NCBI RefSeq assembly: GCF_046630445.1
Contig: NC_092333.1
Span: 715,162,001-715,226,000 of the forward strand
Origin: Rutidosis leptorrhynchoides
Lineage: Eukaryota > Streptophyta > Magnoliopsida > Asterales > Asteraceae
Reading direction: 5' to 3'
Length of the DNA stretch: 64,000 nt
The notes under the pieces were generated by a model. That model made no database searches. It saw only the letters and a program-made list of their open reading frames with translations, and was not told the origin of the DNA. Made by a program: the position numbers and the translations under genes. The stretch's first letter is position 1, and every line of letters begins with the position of its first letter. Below, in pieces: positions 1-12,217 of the stretch.

Positions 1-710
1 ACAAGTACGTGAAACTACATTCTCTGGTTGAACCTAAGAATTAGGGAACAGACACCCTAATTGACGCGAATCCTAAAGATAGATCTATTGGGCCTAACAA
101 ACCCCATCCAAAGTACCGGATGCTTTAGTACTTCGAAATTTATATCATATCCGAAGGGTGTCCCGGAATGATGGGGATATTCTTATATATGCATCTTGTT
201 AATGTTGATTACCAGGTGTTAACCATATGAATGATTTTTATCTCTATGTATGGGATGTGTATTGAAATATGAAATCTTGTGGTCTATTGTTACGATTTGA
301 TATATATAGGTTAAACCTATAACTCACCAACATTTTTGTTGACGTTTAAAGCATGTTTATTCTCAAGTGAATACTAAGAGCTTCCGCTGTTGCATACTAA
401 AATAAGGACAAGATTTGGAGTCCATGTTTGTATGATATTGTGTAAAAACTGCATTCAAGAAACTGATTTCGATGTAACATATTTGTATTGTAAACCATTA
501 TGTAATGGTCGTGTGTAAACAGGATATTTTAGATTATCATTATTTGATAATCTACGTAAAGCTTTTTAAACCTTTATTTATAAAATAAAGGTTATGGTTT
601 GTTTTAAAAATGAATGCAGTCTTTGAAAAACGTCTCATATAGAGGTCAAAACCTCGCAACGAAATCAATTAATATGGAACGTTTTTAATCAATAAGAACG
701 GGACATTTCA
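1..710 (+). mobile_element. 3' part of a family A LTR (plus orientation)
   Basis: This is the reverse complement of the left parts of the LTRs at 26396 and 61719 with few differences, and it ends in the LTR terminus GGGACATTTCA. The next five bases, TTTAC (711-715), are the likely target duplication, because the uninterrupted copy of this site in the other element 1 LTR reads AGCTTTACCATGC at about 21338-21350. The element therefore landed inside the 5' LTR of element 1. The rest of the LTR lies upstream of the window. The cross-family conserved LTR block is at 323-389. No coding sequence is present. Confidence 0.88.
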
Positions 711-3134
711 TTTACCATGCATAACCTTGTGGACTACTCTCCCCCCCTCCCTTTTTCTGCTGAACCGTGACCTCCCAAGGGGTGTGGGAGTTCAAAATCT
801 TTTTTTTTTATCACTTAATACTTGCATTCTTCACTAGTCCCATTTCATTTACACACACACTCACTTTTCTCTCAAACTTTCTCTCATATTCTCTCTAATC
901 TTGTAAGCAACTTGAACTACTTTTCTCTTCTTCTTTTCTTTACAAAACCGAACCTAGCAACCTTGAATCATCATCATCTTTTGTTACTTGTTCATGTTTA
1001 ATGTTTGATTACTTGTAATTACTAGTTATTTTTGTTATTTACTTATGATCTTCTAAGAAGCAAACTTATTAGTTTGATTCTTCATCTATCTTGTTCTAAA
1101 AAGAACACACAAGACATAAACTTCTTAGTTTATGATCTCCAATACTTGTTAAAGATTAATGTTCATGTGTTGATAAACTCATACTTGTAGTTCTTGAAGT
1201 AAACTTAAAGTTTACTTTACTTAAAGATCAAACCTTGGTTGAATCTTTAAAAGTATGAACAAACCATGAACAAATTATTTACTTGCACTTTAATTTTATG
1301 ATTTTGGTTGTTGTTGGTCAAGTACTACAAGTTAGTCTTGATCTCATATCTCTTGGAACTTAAAGTTAACTTAAAAGTTCAAGAACATGTAAATAAGTTT
1401 TATTTAAATATAACTTTGTATACTTATGCTTGATCTAGACTTTTGAGTCTTGGATCTTCAAGATCTAACTAAGAACTATGTTCTACATCTTAAGATCTTG
1501 ATTAGTTAGTTTACTTTCAAGTTTGTAACTTATTATTAGTTTTAAAGTTCATGTATGTGTTAGATCTAAAACTTTGATGTAACTTTGGTTCATCAAAACA
1601 CTTACAACTCTTAAGTGAAGTTGTGCTACATGTCTTGGACTTTCACAAGGGTTATGATGGTCAAAACTTGGTAAATATGATGTAAACACATCAATGAGTT
1701 GTACACTTGAAGCTATAGGCATCAAAGATGAGAACCATGATGAACATCAAACACCAAACCCACCGGAACCCATTATTTTTCTGCTTACTGTTCTCTGCCT
1801 ACTGTTCTGATGTTTCTGTAACAGACCAGTAGACCTGGGCTGTTGTGATTATGATTTTAAAATATATCTTTTCGAGTAGATAACTTTTCATATAGGACTC
1901 ATCTTAATCCGAGTTACGGTTTAGGATTTATGGCCCTCCGATCGTCACTATGTCCTTTAACGTTGTGCAGAAATTTCTGACCTACTCGTACTTAGACCGT
2001 CACCACGGTCAAACGAAGACGAGTTTGCTTCTGTAAATTTTACCATACTTAAAGGACTCATATGCGGAGTCATGGCCACTGGTCTCACCTTAATTCAGTA
2101 AGGGTAGAGGCGGTGGTGACTGACTGAAGTCAGTCTTTGTTTTAAACTACTTTTGTAAACGAAACTTACTTTACGCCTTTTGTTTGATGATGAATGATGA
2201 TGACCTTTAAGACCTTATTTACGTACTTTTACACCTACTCAGACGATTTACTGACTTAGTACTATTTGACTTAGGTTGAGGACCTTCGGACCGATTACTT
2301 GCACACCTTTTCCGAACCAACTTTACGACTACATTATCATTGTGAGTTATAGCATTCCCTTTTTACTTTAACTTATTTTGGGAACTGAGAATACATGCGG
2401 ATTTTATGTTTTACATACTAGGCACGAGTACTTAAACTTATATATGTGTGGGTTATACAACGGCATAAACATTCCCTTTAGCTCGGTAACGTTTAATCAT
2501 TGGTTTTTGAACCGTGAACGCGAATCTTAGATATGGATCCATAGGGTTTGACATCCCTACTCGGGCTAGTCACGCTAGCATTTAACGGGTGTTTAATACT
2601 TCGTAAACATATGCACTTGCCAAGTGTACTTTCAAGGGGTATAAACGTTAAGTTAGTTACCAAGTGCCCACGGTTAACATATACTTTATCATACAGTTTT
2701 GAAACGCTCTTTGTAGCACTGAAATCTCGTGGCCTACCTTACATACTGTTATACTTAAACTATAGCTCACCAACCCTTTTGTTGACATTTTTAAGCATGT
2801 TTTTCTCAGGTGCTTGAGGTTAGCTTCCGCTGTGTACTAGTCGTGCTGTAGACACCCGCTGCTTAGAGTTGTCGTCGCATGAACTACTTTACCTTGCATT
2901 CAAACTTTAGTACTTTTGAACTATGACTTGTAACGACCATTGTGGTCACATACACTTATTATTTGCTTCTACTTAGTGAAGCATGCTTTTGGATTGCAAA
3001 ACAATTGGCGTTAGTTATGACGTCACCTTTTATTAATGAATGCAAACTCTTTTTGAAAACGCATATAGTACTTAACCTTGTAATGATCCTGTTGTTGATG
3101 ATTCGTACACGATGGTTTTGTACGGGACATCACA
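711..3134 (+). repeat. 5' LTR of element 1 (left part missing)
   Basis: The sequence matches 21340-23764 along its whole length and ends GGGACATCACA directly before the primer-binding site. The first 480 or so bases of the LTR are displaced upstream by the family A insertion. It contains a dense set of stem-loops (about 1055-1500) and the conserved block at 2766-2832. The ORFs predicted in it are not conserved between the copies and are not considered genes. Confidence 0.9.
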
Positions 3135-3136
3135 TT

Positions 3137-3148
3137 TGGTATCAGAGC
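3137..3148 (+). promoter_or_regulatory. Primer-binding site (initiator tRNA-Met) of element 1
   Basis: TGGTATCAGAGC two bases after the LTR end is complementary to the 3' end of plant initiator tRNA-Met, the usual primer for minus-strand DNA synthesis of many plant LTR retrotransposons. It fixes the LTR/internal boundary and the plus orientation. Confidence 0.93.
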
Positions 3149-3471
3149 ATTGGTTGTAGGGAATTAGGTTGCATTAGTGAGTCTAAGACCGACCCGAGTA
3201 GGATTCACTAATAGGACTAATCTACAACTTGCTAGTTTACGTGTTTTCGCTAAACTTACTGCATGCTGCTGCTTACTGTTACTGCTATATGCCGTATGCT
3301 ACTACATGATTTCACTACTACATGCTATTACTTGCTTTCGATTGCATGCTACCTTCGTACGATTTGCTGTTATTGCCATACTACTTATTGTTATACATGA
3401 TTTAAACTGTTGGCCTAATACGTGCTTGCTTTATGACTTGCTGACATGGAAAATTTATTTTCCTTGTTCAG

Positions 3472-4364
3472 ATGTCAGATGTATCACCTGCTAGCGTTTT
3501 GGGCAGTTTAGACTCTTCATCTACTCCACCTACCACCGTTGCCGATCCACCGATCCCGATACGCACGAGTGACCCCGACGCTTCATCTTCCGGGACTAGC
3601 AGCCAGCCGCCTGCACCAGTGGCTACTATTGACGGACACATGGACCCTGCGGAGATTCCAGCTCCGTTTGCTCCAGGATCCTCGGAGTCACAGCCCCGCA
3701 TTGGTGGTGTTGTGATCCCCGCGGAGTTCGGGGAAGGGCCATTCCGTAATCATATGCGCATGCCGTGCCGACGCACTCCAGATGGACGTTTAGTGCCGAT
3801 TCTGCCATTCAGACACGGAGAGATGCTGGCCGCCTTCGGACTGCCAGTTCAGCCACCCGTGTCACCACCACATGGTTCTGATGATCCTTCATCCGATGAC
3901 TCCTCTACAGATGACTCCAGTGACTCCGACGAAGAGAACCTTGATGACGTACCTATACAGGCACCCTCCACCCCGCCGAAGAAGCGGTACCGTCCTGATG
4001 GCACCGTCATTCCAGGGGTGAATGGAGGTCGTGCTTTTGGAGGGTTACTGCCCGTAAGCGGCTTGTGCCGTACCCTTCCGACCCACTCATACGTAAGGCA
4101 CCTCGTTACGTGCTGATTATTTCTGGAGCCAGGACATCTGCACCCCGTTTCGTGCGGTCTGCACCACCCGCTCCACCAGCACCACCCGCACCACCGGCAC
4201 CACCTGCACCACTCGCACCACCAGCACCACCAGCACCGCCTGCTCCACCGTCTCCCACTGTCGAGGAATTGACAAGGGAGGTGGAGATCCTCCGAGCTCG
4301 GGTAGCTGAGCTTGAGGAGCAGATGGCTCAGGTTTTGGACATCCTACACCCACCTTCACCGTAG
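3472..4364 (+). pseudogene. Extra ORF upstream of gag (frameshifted), Pro-rich with coiled coil
   Basis: An ORF begins with ATG at 3472 in the leader between primer-binding site and gag. The first part (to about 4050) is rich in Ser, Pro and Asp, with an acidic run near residues 145-165. A frame change near 4050 moves the sense frame to the one ending at 4364. That second part has tandem Pro-Pro-Ala repeats (about 4165-4250) followed by a heptad-like stretch (VEELTREVEILRARVAELEE) ending in a short tail. I do not recognise a known domain. About 300 bases without a gene separate it from gag. A comparable ORF is found at the same place in the minus-strand element inside element 1, which argues that it is or was a real product. 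Function unknown. Confidence 0.6.
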
Positions 4365-4660
4365 GGCTTTTGTATTTAGATTTCATGATGTAATCTAGTT
4401 GTAGCTTTTTGTATTATTTATGTATTGTACGAACTTATTCAGATGTATGAAACTTATTATTATTAATGGAACTTTGCGTTATTTAAATTCTTGCACGATG
4501 TTCTATTTACATTACTGTATGATGATTCTGTGGTATTTGTACCTAGATGCGTTATTTAATAACATGTGATGTTTTGATTCCATGTTGGTTACTATATACT
4601 GTATTATTACTACTTGCATACTGGATTTTGACTTGAGTCAAAAATTTTGTTTAGAACTTC

Positions 4661-5320
4661 ATGGCTAACGGTCGATCCACACCTACTGCTGCTCAAATTG
4701 AAGAGATGATCCAAGAACGTGTAGCCGCAGCCCTAGCAGAAAGAAACATCCAAGCTCCACCGCCACCACCACCGGTTATCCCACCTATTCGAAATGGGTG
4801 TACTTACAAGGAATTTCAGAGCTGCAAACCACATAACTTCAGTGGAACCGAGGGACCGGTTGGTCTCACCAGATGGTTCGAGAAACTTGAATCAGTATTC
4901 CGAGTTAGCAACTGTTCGGAGGACAGCAAAACCAAATTTGCTTCTTGCACGCTATCTGACGGCGCGCTCACGTGGTGGAACACAATGGCACAGGCACAAG
5001 GCATTGATGAGGCGTATGCTACGCCATGGGAAGCATTTAAGTGTGCCATGATTGAGGAGTATTGTCCGAGAACCGAAATTCAAAAGATGGAGATGGAATT
5101 CATGCAGTTAAAGGCCGTTGGGAACCTTGATAGTTACAACGAGAGATTTTTGGAGTTAGCGCTGATGTGTCCGACAATGGTCACCCCAGAATTCAAGCGA
5201 ATTGAGAGATACTTCTGGGGACTCCCTAAGTCTATCAAAGGAAAAGTCACATCGTCCAAACCACCGAATGTTCCCGAAGCAATGCGCATAGCGCATACCC
5301 TCATGAATCAGATTCTTATT
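4661..5320 (+). pseudogene. gag of element 1, 3' part lost
   Basis: The Gag capsid protein packages retrotransposon RNA. The ATG at 4661 starts a 220-codon stretch with a Pro-rich N-terminus and then the retrotransposon gag domain (about residues 60-200: the LTRWFEKLESVF, ALTWWNTMAQAQG and EEYCPRTEIQKMEMEFMQLK region). It runs into foreign DNA at about 5321, inside a codon triplet shared by both sequences (GATG). The C-terminal part with the CCHC zinc knuckle is absent from the window, so the insertion was accompanied by a deletion of host-element sequence. The last seven codons of the annotated frame belong to the insert. Confidence 0.88.
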
Positions 5321-6724
5321 GATGAGTACATGATAGGGTTTCAATGAGTATAAGGATTTTTCAAAAGGTCAAGGATAAATAAAGTTGTTGGTAAATTTAC
5401 TGCTAATGTGGTGGAACATGAAAGGTTCCCGGTAACAAAAACGTATACGCCAAAGTTACCGGTCTGAAAGGTCGTCATTGACTGGTTGAATGGTTGATAA
5501 TACTGGATACTTTGAAAAGGAATTGCAAGATTATTTTCGGTAAAAACAATGCTAAAGGATCTTGCATGGTTTTGAAGTCAAAGTATAGCTTTGAAAGATG
5601 TAGAGATCTAAGAATGATGTCACCGGTTCAGAGTTATGAATTGGATTCTGATCCATCAATATCAGAATGTGTAATTGAATTTGTATGAGATGATTGGGTA
5701 TCATTGTGAGCATGATTAATAGATTTGTGAATCAAAGTTGAAGAATGTAGAATCTAACATATTAATTGTGAACTTATATATTTCCCGAGTATTACCTACC
5801 CGTTAAAGATTTCACAATTAATATTTTGTACAAAAGAATTTTCATTACAGTCTTTATGAAAATATATGTATGTATATTTTCTTCAGATGTAATACAGATT
5901 TAATGAGTTAATAACATATTAAGCTTATTTGATTTTTGGCTTGAATTAGAAATGAATAATCTCTAAAACATTAGAGATTGCATAATCTTCACGGAGTATT
6001 TCACTAATGAAATCAATACTTCATTATTTATTCTTATTGATATTCCTCAATAAAGGATGTTGGTATTCGTGGAATCCTTGCTAACTTCGCAAGGTGCAAA
6101 TGATGTCTTCTAGAAAGTTTCGAGTGCATCGAAGATGAAAGTGTAAAATCAACCATGTTATTGAATAATACACTTGGTTTATTATGAAACGAAATTCATT
6201 GAATTGAAATAGAGATTGTAGTTAACGAAGGTTGTACATCATAGCATATTAGTAATATGAATTAACCAAGTAGTTAAGTTCCATACATAATAGCTTAGTA
6301 CAGAAAGATTTATTAGGGTTTAAAATTTATATATATAATATATACATATAAATTCTTCGGAGGGAATGAGTTATTATTTCATAACTCGTTGATTCAATAT
6401 ACGCGTTATTGATTCGTAATGATGTCCACGGTAATTCTTGAACTGACGGAGCTTGTGATGTTAGAGGTGCTGTTGATTCTAACGATGTTGACAGCACTTA
6501 CTGTGTTGGTGAAGCTAAGGGTACTATTGATGTTGTGATATAAAAAGTCTAGCTTGTAAATCATACACCATTCCGATCAGAGTTTCTACTCTATCTAATT
6601 TATGGCTAGGGTTAGAATAGATAATCTCTAAACTTTAGAAATTACATAATCGCCGTAGAATGTTTCTCCGATGAAGTTATGAATCAATAAATCATCGTTT
6701 ATTGTCGTTGATACTCCTTGGTAT

Positions 6725-7278
6725 CTATGGTGCGTATGATGGTGATATCCGAGGTACAGATCGTGATGTTGAGGCGTGTGATGTGGATGTTGTTGGTGGT
6801 GGTAATGGTACTGTTGGCGTTGTTGTTAGTGGTACTAGTGCTGTTGGTGCTGAGGATGGTGATGTTACTGGTGTTGGTGATACTGCTGGTGTTTGTAAAT
6901 TGTGTACAGTGCTCTCTAAAGTTAACACTCGAGTTCGAAGTTCTTTAACTTCTTCTACTAACCCTGGTTGGTTATCGGTGTGAGGTAGAGGTCGGATATC
7001 TTTTCTAGTTCCGTTAATGGTAGCTTCAAGATGAAAAATTCTCGCAAAAAGAATATAAACGGTGTTGTGAACAGGTTCGCCGGTAAGCGGATCGAGTACT
7101 TCGACGTTAGGCGGTAAGTTCGGCTCGTGGTATGGAGTACCTTCTTCATTTCTCCATAGGGTAAGTATTTCGCGAACCCATCCCCATTTTCTAAAGAAAT
7201 CACGGTAGTTGATCGTCAGTGTGGTCCCGTCACACTGTCTTCGGAGTTGGAGGGACTTGGTCTATTCGAAGAGGCCAT
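6725..7278 (-). pseudogene. Leader ORF of the minus-strand element (frameshifted), copy 1
   Basis: On the minus strand an ATG at 7278 opens a Ser-rich start of 20 codons. It then stops, and the sense frame continues one base off. That frame contains a tryptophan-rich stretch (residues like FFRKWGWVREILTLW), then a heptad-like segment (VEEVKELRTRVLTLESTVHN), then a Pro/Thr/Ser-rich tail ending at 6725. The architecture, coiled coil beside a Pro-rich tract directly after the primer-binding site, parallels the leader ORF of element 1 although the sequences differ. The Val/Leu-rich ORFs on the opposite strand (6702-6983) are shadows of the codon repeats. Function unknown. Confidence 0.5.
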
Positions 7279-7649
7279 CTTACGCGATCACTGAAAGTTA
7301 TGAAATGATTCTCGATATGAATTGAGGGTTGAATATTGGATGATACCTTCGTCTTCTCGCATACGTATATATAGTAAAAGGATTCCGTAATTTACGGAGG
7401 GAATTTCAAAAAACGCCAAATAAGATCCACTATAGTAGATATGATAGGATATGATTCGTCTATACACTATTCATGCAATCAATGCAGTAACACGTGTTTA
7501 GACTTGAGATGATAGACAAATAATTTCCGACAAGGAATGATAAGCAAAACTTTTGACATGCAGACACAGTCGAAGTCCAGACTTACTAAAGCATCCTAAC
7601 AACTATCATTTAGACACACTCATGCAAGACCTGGTTCACTAGGACCAAC

Positions 7650-7661
7650 GCTCTGATACCA
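7650..7661 (-). promoter_or_regulatory. Primer-binding site (minus strand), copy 1
   Basis: GCTCTGATACCA is the reverse complement of TGGTATCAGAGC, two bases from the LTR end at 7664. It shows that the element runs on the minus strand and where its LTR ends. Confidence 0.9.
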
Positions 7662-9390
7662 ACTGTGACGATCGCTCCAAATCCATATGGACTAACACGT
7701 CATTCATTGATTTCATTACGAGGTATTTGACCTCTATATGATACATTTTGTAAACATTACATTCTTTTAAAAAGGCACACCATAAATGTATATATAAATC
7801 AAAGGTTTTTGACATCTGATGATTTCTACATATAGACAATCACCGTATATAATAGTTTACAATAGTGCATTCGTTGACAATGCAGTCAAAATAAGGTACA
7901 TGGTGATGAATTGGTGAATGCAACGTTTTCTTGAAAAATATGCCATGTAAGACTCCATGCACATAGCTTGTATATCATATAAGCAAACAGCGGAAGACTT
8001 CTAGGGAACCTGAGAATAAACATGCTAACAAGTGTCAACACAAAGGTTGGTGAGTTCATAGTTTTAGTATTTCGCATAATATGTATATAAAAATGGATCA
8101 CAAGATTTCAGTTGTTTCATCCAGAAACGTTTATCAAAATGTTCTACAAGAATGAGCACCCTGGTAACCAAGCCTTAACGTCTATAATAAGTACCCCTCG
8201 TTTAACATGCAACCAACATGTACAATACACGCAACCCAACGTGTACTAACTTCAAATAGCATACGTCTGTTTTATAGTTCAGGCTAGAGTTTCTTTCTAT
8301 ACCTGGAACAGACGGGGATGTCAAACCCTATGGATCCATATATCTCTATTCGCGCTCATCGGTTCTTATAACCGACAGTTACTAGTTACCAAAGCTAAGG
8401 GATTTTCGGTTCAAACTCGGTGTAGAATTTAGTAGGTACTTGTATCCATTGCGTTTAAAATAAATTGCATGTATTCTCAGCCCAAAAATATATATTGCAA
8501 AAGCAATTAAAAAGGGATCAATGAAACTCACCTTAGCAGCATATAAAGTTATTTATCGTAATGTGATCGAAACTCAGAATATCAAATAATCGTAGATCTC
8601 AACCTAGAGAACATAGGTTGGTCAATAAATGTCTATCAAGCTAGGTCAGGTCATAGTGTATCACAATCCTAATGCTCGAGATCGACATACAAAAGTTATC
8701 CAAAGTCGTTTCAAAAAGTCAATTTTGACAACAGTTCAACAAAACGAGACGTACCTTATTTAAGGATTCATTTACTCGGCTGGTAATATTTAAAAATCCA
8801 TTTTATCAATCTTGTAAACAAGTTGTTTAAATCTCAATTGCAGATTCAAAAGCAATTTCATTTAACGTCAAACATAATTTAGTTGATCATATCTTTTAAT
8901 CCGTTCATCAAAACTATTCGATATCTAAATGAAAAGTTATTGATTTTTCGCCAGCTTTCCAAAAACATGTATATCATATACCTTTTACCAGTAATATATG
9001 TATTTAATTCGTGATTCATTATAAACTGTTTATCGATGAAATTTAGCATACAAGCATGTATAAATATATATACTCGAGCACTAGACATGTATACACTATT
9101 AATTTATAAAGGATAAAATATAAGTACTTACGTATCAATATTGAGATTCAATATTGTAGGGAAAGTACGTAGATGCAACGAAGATGATAAACACTAGTTT
9201 GACTCACGAGCAATACCCTCGAACAATACCCATAACCTCCTTAGTAATAACCCATAGTTTCCTTAGCTTTGACTCATTTGAAAACTTGGTTTGAAATAAC
9301 CCGAACCTACTCACGTCGTAATATTTTATGTATAATATTATTAATAATAATATCAATACTAAAATAATAAGATTAATAATAATATTAATC

Positions 9391-9508
<118 letters not shown>

Positions 9509-9569
9509 ATTTATGTATAACAGAGAGAGATTGAGAGAAAGTGGGTAAAGAGTTCGGCAGAAACCTGGG

Positions 9570-9579
9570 CTATTTATAG
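9570..9579 (-). promoter_or_regulatory. LTR TATA box (minus strand), copy 1
   Basis: Minus-strand CTATAAATAG followed by a C/T-rich leader is a good plant TATA box for the LTR promoter. An identical copy is at 16455-16464. The start of transcription would lie about 30 bp further on the minus strand (near 9540). This is inferred, with no transcript evidence. Confidence 0.65.
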
Positions 9580-10569
9580 AATAATTCCTGATTCTGACCC
9601 CCATGCGATCGCATGGGTTTTGTGCCTATTTTCCATGCGATCGCATGGCCCTCTGATCCAGCTCACAAACTTTTGTTTTCTTGTTTGTCAACATAATATT
9701 TAATTATATATATAATATATATAATTTATATAATTAATTATATATTATATTAAATTCATGTGCATAGTTGACTTGTAATTTTTGTTCCGATAAGTCGTAC
9801 GTCATCACGCGACTTATGTTCCGGTTCCGGTTTTTCGAGTGTCCCTTCGTACACTGAGAAAACTTGTATTTTACATTTCGTGACACGTATTTTTGTCAAA
9901 ATATAGCCTTAAATTATCCCTAAACTATATCACTCAAAATATATCTTAAACTCTCGAGTGTTTTGGTCATTTACTTCTATAAATCAATGGCTCGTTATCT
10001 AACGAAGTATTTTTAATAATATTGTTTTTAAATCAAAACGTTTTGTAACCAAATTAATATTTATAAACATGTTTTAAATATACGTCACAAGTTATTCATA
10101 TATCCAATTCCAACAGTTAATATTCCTTATTTTTGTATCGTCTAGATTACGTTATTTAAACAAACAATTTACCATATTTTCCGAATATCGTTAAGAATGA
10201 ACGATTTCTCAAATCAGCGTGAACCTCACAACAGAGACCCATAACAACATCGTAATCATTAAAAGACTTAGTAAATATCTTTTAATTCAATCGTTTGGCA
10301 TAATCTTTTAACTCCGTAGTTAAATATATCAATCAGATAATCAAACCAATAAGGTTAATGCACAGTATCATTTTCATAACACTTTGTTACGTTTCCAAGT
10401 TATAGTATGTATATCTAATTACATATAATTGTTCGCGAATCGTTGAGAACAATCGAAAGGTATTTGAATAGTTTAAAATTTTGAGATTCAAATACATAGA
10501 CTTTGCTTATCGTGTCGGAAACGTTAAAGATTAAGTTTAAATTTGGTCAGAAATTTTCGGGTCATCACA

Positions 10570-12217
10570 GTATCCCCCCGTTAAAGAAATTTCGTCCCGA
10601 AATTTGAGTGAGGTCGTCATGGCTAACAATAAAAATGCTTTCATGACGTATATGAGTCGATAAATAGAGTTTTATCACCGTTGAATAATATGGATATAAC
10701 AATCCGATTACTCGAAGCGTATGAGAGAAGTTATCGTATAATAGTGAATTTGAAGGAATAGAGATTCGTCTTAACTTTTGATGTAGTAACAATTGATTGA
10801 CGGAATTTAAGGAATAGAAAATCTTCATAATCTAAATAAGATTTGATTCTTCGGGAATTAAGGAGATTTTGTTTTGCGTAATCTGCCTCGATTGCTATGT
10901 CTGATATTTCGCTATAAATTGACCACTTCCGTTTCATTATTTTCACCACTCCTACATTTTCTTTCTCATTTCATACTTCCAAAAGATTGTGAAATGCTTC
11001 ATCCAGTTCTGATTCTTGATATACTCCTAACTTTCATATCCGTCATTCTTCTTTTTCATCTACCACCAGAGGAAGTTACTTTCTTCTACCATTACCTTGG
11101 GGTTATAGTGTTTTTCATTCTCCCATTTCTTTATATCGCTATACACATTGATATACACGGTTTGTAAATTTCGTGGTTGTTATCGGGCTTATATTCTCCT
11201 TTATATTTCGGAGCTTCATGCTTTCGTTTTCTCTTCCCGACTTTAAGTCAAGCGAATAATGGTCCAGAATTCGTAGGTATGATGTTTTGAGATGAACATA
11301 ACTAATGTTCTAAGAAAGAAATTGTAATGGCACGATCTTGATTTGTCAAATTACTAGAATATCCGGAAAAGACCGAATCATCAAGAAATATGTTTTCTTG
11401 ATAACTTTAGAGATTAAATAGAATGAAAGAGTTATGTAACATGGTTCATGATGAGGGTGGGATCTGTGAACCTTCATCACGTTCCATTAGAAACTCAGCA
11501 TGACTTACTGTAATATAATCACGTTGGCCTGACGTCATTATATTATACTAATTCATGCTTCAGTTCCCAACACTACTTCAAAACATTCATATTTTAAACT
11601 TGAATTTTTCAGAATTTAGAAACTAACACAGTTTCTTTTATGATGTAACACAGATAGCGTGAAGGAATGAATAATTTCAGATGGTTACGAAATTATCTTC
11701 AAAAATATTGAGGATATTTATAATGAAAGATACGATGATATCTTAGAATATTCAAGATAATGATGATGATGAAGAATATTGTCCGTAACGGTTTTAGAGT
11801 AAAGAGTAAGGTATTTGCTAAGGATTTCAGCAGACACTGAATCATTTATATTCTTTGAAGGCAGGTTCAGTCTTTGTGATTTATTCACAGCCTCCTTCAT
11901 ACTTTGCTCAATCTGTTTTCCAGTTCCAAACCTTCTCCTTTTCTCAGCTTTACCACCATACCATTCTTTATCATCAAACTTTTGACTGTTAAGCTCGTTT
12001 ACAGTTTTTGCTGCTTCATCAACATTTTTCCAAAATTCGGAGAACTAGTTTCGTAGTTTGGGGTGTTTTTCAGAAACTTCACATTCGAAGTATGTACGTC
12101 CAGGAGATAGACATTATATGTATATATATAACTGTTGGCGTAGACGTGCTGCAAGATTTCAAAATACTGATTGCTAATTCCCGATAATTCGTATGGCAAT
12201 TCTCGTTACAGGATGTG
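10570..12217 (-). other. 3' half of internal region of the minus-strand element; no recognisable gene
   Basis: It begins at the polypurine tract beside the LTR and shows the shared Ty3/gypsy 3' motif AAATTTCGTCCCGAAATTT (10588-10606), also seen as its complement downstream of the pol stop in element 1. Several short minus-strand ORFs (for example 11999-12199, 66 codons) do not resemble known proteins. I conclude that pol has been lost or is too decayed to read. Confidence 0.6.

Larger units (their letters stand above)
5321..7663 (-). other. Half internal region with leader, primer-binding site and leader ORF
   Basis: It is a second copy of 12218-14560. Next to the LTR it has a minus-strand primer-binding site (7650-7661). 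A stretch around 5940-6070 resembles 6600-6725 (both carry 'gaataatctctaaa...' like segments), an internal duplication. Beyond the leader ORF I see only stop-rich sequence. Confidence 0.7.

Noticed and set aside
3137-3148. tRNA gene fragments (TGGTATCAGAGC and complement at several places)
   Set aside because: Only 12 bases match and all lie next to LTR ends. They are primer-binding sites, not tRNA genes.
6702-6983. Val/Gly-rich and Val/Leu-rich plus-strand ORFs (also at 13599-13880)
   Set aside because: They lie opposite the Pro/Thr-rich tail of the minus-strand leader ORF. The composition follows from its codon repeats.
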